Of a stretch of 60,000 bases of DNA, positions 55,805-60,000 are shown in pieces. The position numbers and the translations under genes were made by a program. Positions within the stretch are counted from its first letter, which is position 1; each line of letters starts with the position of its first letter. A model generated the notes under the pieces. It was not told where the DNA came from, did not search any database, and was given only the letters and a program-made list of their open reading frames with translations. This DNA comes from Symsagittifera roscoffensis. Its lineage: Eukaryota > Xenacoelomorpha > Acoela > Convolutidae. The stretch is from the NCBI RefSeq assembly GCF_963678635.1, contig NC_087065.1, positions 28,231,254-28,291,253 on the forward strand. Reading direction: 5' to 3'.

Positions 55805-56203
55805 GTTACTTATTAAATTCAGAAAATTTTTGCATAAAACCTTGTTTTCCAGATCAAAAATTATGTCCGAAGATTGCCTAAAAACTTCAGATTATTTTCA
55901 ACTTTTACTACACTGGCAGATATTTGATTGTAACATGCCGATTTGAACATGTATTATTATGATTACTAATAGCAGGGACAGATCTAGGGTTTTCTCGAGG
56001 GGGAAGCGGATTTTCAAAAAAAGAGAGAATTGCAAAATTGGGAACAAACACTTAAATAAATTAGGCAATCTAATTTTTTATTAGATAGCTCTTTTTTTTC
56101 TTGCAATTCTCTATGAGAGTTTATAGTTTTTAACAATTATATTAGATAAAGTCCTTAGTTTTTGATTTTTGAAATTTTAAGGACCTTCAAGCAGAAAATT
56201 AAG
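55805..56203. other. Non-coding, nothing recognised
   Basis: AT-rich sequence leading into the duplicated region. Fragments such as 'tttctcgagggggaagcggattttcaaaaa' are early, diverged versions of words in the downstream duplication. Confidence 0.5.
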
Positions 56204-57420
56204 TCTTACTTATTCTTTGAAGTTCCGCGTTTGCTTTTTTGTCGGTGTTGGCTGTTGTTTATCAGAAAAATTGCAGTTAATTAAAAAATTAAATTTTTTG
56301 CAAGACTCGTTTTGAACAACTATATCGAAACAGGTCCTAAATTTTTGAAATCTTTTGGACGATCAGGTTAGAAAATAAGTCTTACTTATTCTTTGAAGTT
56401 CTGCGTTCGCTTTTTCTCGGTGTTTACTGTTTTTTGATCTAAAAAATTGCAACTCTCTGTCTCAAGGTTAGAATTTCATCTTAAGATTGCATAAAAATTT
56501 CAGATTGCTTGCAGAGGTTGCTCTACACTTGCAGATTTTTGTTTGTATCATACCGATTGGAAAACATTTTAAAACAATAGAGGGTTGTTATTATTAGCAG
56601 TAGCAATTCTAGAATTTTCTCAAGAGAGGGGACGGATTTTCAAAAAAAAGATAACAGCAAAAAGTTGAAACAAATGCCGTTGAATAATTAAAGCACCCTA
56701 TTAATTTTTTAGATTGCTCTATTTGAATTATTTTGGGTGGTTTTTTCAAAAAGTAATAGAGCATAAGAAATTTTTGCATTTTTGTATAAGGTATTAGTTT
56801 TTAACAATTAGTCGGATAAGATCTTATTTTTTGAGACCAAGCTACAAACTAAGTCTCAAATATTCTTTGAAGTTCCGCGTTTGTTTTTTCTCGGTGGTCA
56901 GAAAAATTGCATTGAGTGCTGAATTTTTTTTGAAGAAGTTACCTTGAAATTGCTCACAATAGATGCCACTGCAAAATAGATCCCTCTCAAAAATAGATAC
57001 CCAGGACAGAGGTCGGACATAGATAGAAATCAAGGGGGCATTTCAACAAAAGTAGAGAAATGCAAAAAGTTGGAACAAACACTTTTGAATGAATAGAGCA
57101 ACCTAATAACTTACTGATTTGTTCTATTCATTCGGACAAGGTCGAACATGGTCGAAAAAGGTCGGTCAAGATCAAACAAATAGAGAAATCGAGCGGGTGG
57201 ATTTTCAAAAAAAATAGAGAAATGCAAAACGTTGGAACTAACAATTTCGAATAAATTGAGCAATCTAATAATTCATTAGATTGCCCTTGCTATTTATTCG
57301 GACCAGGTCGGACAAGGTCTTAAATTTTGGAAATATTTTTGACCTTTAAGCTAAAAATTGAGTTTTACTTATTTTTTGAAGGTGCGCGTTTGCTTTTGTC
57401 GGTGCTTTCTGTTGAGAAAT
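56204..57420. repeat. Diverged sub-repeats inside the large duplication
   Basis: The block 'tcttacttattctttgaagttccgcgtttgctttttctcggtg' occurs at about 56204, 56374, 56853 and 57363 with increasing divergence. It is usually followed by 'aaattgca' and then by 'agagaaatgcaaaa.gttggaacaaac' sequence. Older tandem units of about 480-510 bp are therefore nested in the younger 2221-bp unit. A 10-bp periodic tract around 'aaggtcgaac atggtcgaaa' lies at 57135-57178. Confidence 0.75.
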
Positions 57421-60000
57421 CACCTTGAAATTGCTCAAAAGTAGATGCCTCTGAAAAAGCGCAATCAATTGTTGTTCTGACAGTTCTTATACACTTTGAA
57501 AAATTGCATAAGAATGGTCTGACAGTTCTTATGACAGTTCTTATGCATAATTTTCACGCCATTTTACTGCCTGAAGGTCAGAACTATTTCGAAATTTTCA
57601 GACGCTGTCGAAAACAATATGATAAAAACTACATTGATATTTTAAATTTACCGGACACAAGAAACAAAATTTGAAAATTCAAAGGCTGTTCTCAAACTAA
57701 TTCCAGATAAGACAAGAAAAAAAGAGAACGAAATTGCTTAGAGTTTTACCAGAATTATTATAATTAAATTTTTTTGAAATGAAAGTATAGTGCAAAATTC
57801 GAAAAACAAATTGCACCTTGAAAATTCTGGTGAAAATTTAAGCAACTTATGTTTTCTTCAATTTTTGTCCAATCATGACCCAATTTGAGAAAACCTTTGA
57901 CGTTTCAAGTTTTTGTTCGTTTTGTCCAGATAATTTAAATTAGAACTATATATTGCGAAGCAGTTGGCAACCAAATTTCATATAAGCAGAGAGTTGCACC
58001 GAGTTTGGACAAAAAATTTTAATGAAAAAAATTTTAATGAAAAGTTTTTTATTTTGAACTTGTTTGTGATGCTAGATGTTAGAGTTCTATAAAACTGGAT
58101 AATTGAAGCGTTAAAAACTACAAGTTTTGTGTTTCTGAAGCGTTTTCTTCAGTCTAAAGTAACAGAATTTTTCTCTTTAGACTTCAATTTTCTGAATAGA
58201 CATCCCTTCAATCCTAAGATAAGAAAGAAAACAGTGAAATCAAAATAATTTTTTCTATTTTCATGACTTGTTTGGGTCGTTTCACTTTTGACCAAAAGTT
58301 AACGTTTGTCATTCTCAAAAAAGAAAAAGCTATCGATCACGCTTTTTCGGAATTGAGCTTATTTATCTGCAAGTGTAGCCCAATAAACTTCTTAAAAACA
58401 CAAATTTTATCACAGATGCAAGGCAAAATGATTGCCCTAATTCAGAAAAATAATTAATCCGGCAACTTGTTATCAGACAATTTTGCCCAAAAAATCGAGT
58501 TTGCAGAGTCTTTGCGGATGTAGTAATAATCAGTAGCGGATATAGGGGATGGGGGGCGAACGCCTCCTCCCTTACAAGAATTTGACTCCCTACCGACGCG
58601 AAGGGTCTCTTCTTTGAAGTTCTGCGTTCGCTTTTTCTCGGTGTTTACTGTTTTTTGATCTAAAAAATTGCAACTCTCTGTCTCAAGGTTAGAATTTCAT
58701 CTTAAGATTGCATAAAAATTTCAGATTGCTTGCAGAGTTTGCTCTACACTGGCAGATTTTTGTTTGTATCATACCGATTGGAAAACATTTTAAAACAATA
58801 GAGGGTTGTTATTATTAGCAGTAGCAATTCTAGAATTTTCTCAAGAGAGGGGACGGATTTTCAAAAAAAAGATAACAGCAAAAAGTTGAAACAAATGCCG
58901 TTGAATAATTAAAGCACCCTATTAATTTTTTAGATTGCTCTATTTGAATTATTTTGGGTGGTTTTTTCAAAAAGTAATAGAGCATAAGAAATTTTTGCAT
59001 TTTTGTATAAGGTATTAGTTTTTAACAATTAGTCGGATAAGATCTTATTTTTTGAGACCAAGCTACAAACTAAGTCTCACATATTCTTTGAAGTTCCGCG
59101 TTTGTTTTTTCTCGGTGGTCAGAAAAATTGCATTGAGTGCTGAATTTTTTTTGAAGAAGTTACCTTGAAATTGCTCACAATAGATGCCACTGCAAAATAG
59201 ATCCCTCTCAAAAATAGATACCCAGGACAGAGGTCGGACATAGATAGAAATCAAGGGGGCATTTCAACAAAAGTAGAGAAATGCAAAAAGTTGGAACAAA
59301 CACTTTTGAATGAATAGAGCAACCTAATAACTTACTGATTTGTTCTATTCATTCGGACAAGGTCGAACATGGTCGAAAAAGGTCGGTCAAGATCAAACAA
59401 ATAGAGAAATCGAGCGGGTGGATTTTCAAAAAAAATAGAGAAATGCAAAACGTTGGAACTAACAATTTCGAATAAATTGAGCAATCTAATAATTCATTAG
59501 ATTGCCCTTGCTATTTATTCGGACCAGGTCGGACAAGGTCTTAAATTTTGGAAATATTTCTGACCTTTAAGCTAAAAATTGAGTTTTACTTATTTTTTGA
59601 AGGTGCGCGTTTGCTTTTGTCGGTGCTTTCTGTTGAGAAATCACCTTGAAATTGCTCAAAAGTAGATGCCTCTGAAAAAGCGCAATCAATTGTTGTTCTG
59701 ACAGTTCTTATACACTTTGAAAAATTGCATAAGAATGGTCTGACAGTTCTTATGACAGTTCTTATGCATAATTTTCACGCCATTTCACTGCCTGAAGGTC
59801 AGAACTATATCGAAATTTTCAGACGCTGTCGAAAACAATATGATAAAAACTACATTGATATTTTAAATTTACCGGACACAAGAAACAAAATTTGAAAATT
59901 CAAAGGCTGTTCTCAAACTAATTCCAGATAAGACAAGAAAAAAAGAGAACGAAATTGCTTAGAGTTTTACCAGAATTATTATAATTAAATTTTTTTGAAA
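56391..60000. repeat. Tandem duplication, 2221-bp unit (second copy runs off the window)
   Basis: 'ctttgaagttctgcgttcgc' at 56391 recurs at 58612, and the two copies agree almost base for base to the window end (about 1389 bp compared). Short ORFs at 56842-57033 and 59063-59254 (minus) are repeated only because the DNA is. No gene was recognised in the unit. 58520-58611 contains 'ggggatggggggcgaacgcctcctccc', the junction side of copy 1. Confidence 0.95.

Noticed and set aside
1-60000. CRISPR array or prokaryotic operon structure
   Set aside because: No regular repeat-spacer pattern, no ribosome binding sites, and clear spliced genes and eukaryotic retroelements.

Overview
The window looks like AT-rich, repeat-dense DNA from a metazoan genome. 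It has spliced genes with GT-AG introns, an ankyrin-repeat gene that I recognise as the ANKRD49 family, APE-type and other LINE-like retroelements, a very large env-bearing Ty3/Gypsy-type LTR element, foldback/MITE-like repeats, and several tandem duplications. The phylum cannot be fixed from the sequence. There is one 200-base run of N (20710-20909).

Layout: 1-6064 holds a tandem array of a 1511-bp unit (two full copies and a partial third) carrying pieces of an SGNH-hydrolase-like ORF1. It runs into a decayed reverse-transcriptase ORF of a LINE-like retroelement. 6134-12923 is an ANKRD49-like host gene in three exons. Its first intron (5.8 kb) holds a small inverted-repeat element and an almost complete but frameshifted CR1/L2-type LINE, with an SGNH ORF1 and an ORF2 made of a 2A-like motif, APE endonuclease and RT. 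12999-22852 is mostly non-coding, with a MULE-like exon fragment, a 290-bp foldback element, repeat fragments, the gap and a C-rich minisatellite.

22853-41715 is a single 18.9-kb LTR element on the minus strand, with LTRs of 411 and 397 bp and a 4-bp target duplication ATTA. Read 5' to 3' (right to left) it has: a leader with hairpin repeats; two overlapping accessory ORFs (A, B) in front of gag; gag with a CCHC knuckle; pol (protease, RT, RNase H, HHCC/DDE integrase with a GPY/F module); a Pro/Ser/Thr-rich single-pass membrane ORF (X) overlapping the start of an env-like glycoprotein ORF; a low-complexity env tail; and a further unrecognised ORF (Z). All are broken by a few stops or frameshifts, but very long open stretches remain. 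The layout resembles a complex retrovirus more than an ordinary Gypsy element and is the most unusual thing here.

41716-60000 is again mostly non-coding. It has two full copies of a roughly 520-bp dispersed repeat, a nested inverted repeat, a 698-bp tandem duplication, a 20-bp minisatellite, one orphan exon candidate, the last two exons of an unrecognised minus-strand host gene (54014-55272), a second copy of the small inverted-repeat element, and a 2221-bp tandem duplication that runs off the window end.

The host genes have no visible link to one another. The elements share themes: two unrelated retroelements both carry SGNH-esterase ORF1 domains, and recent segmental or tandem duplications are frequent.
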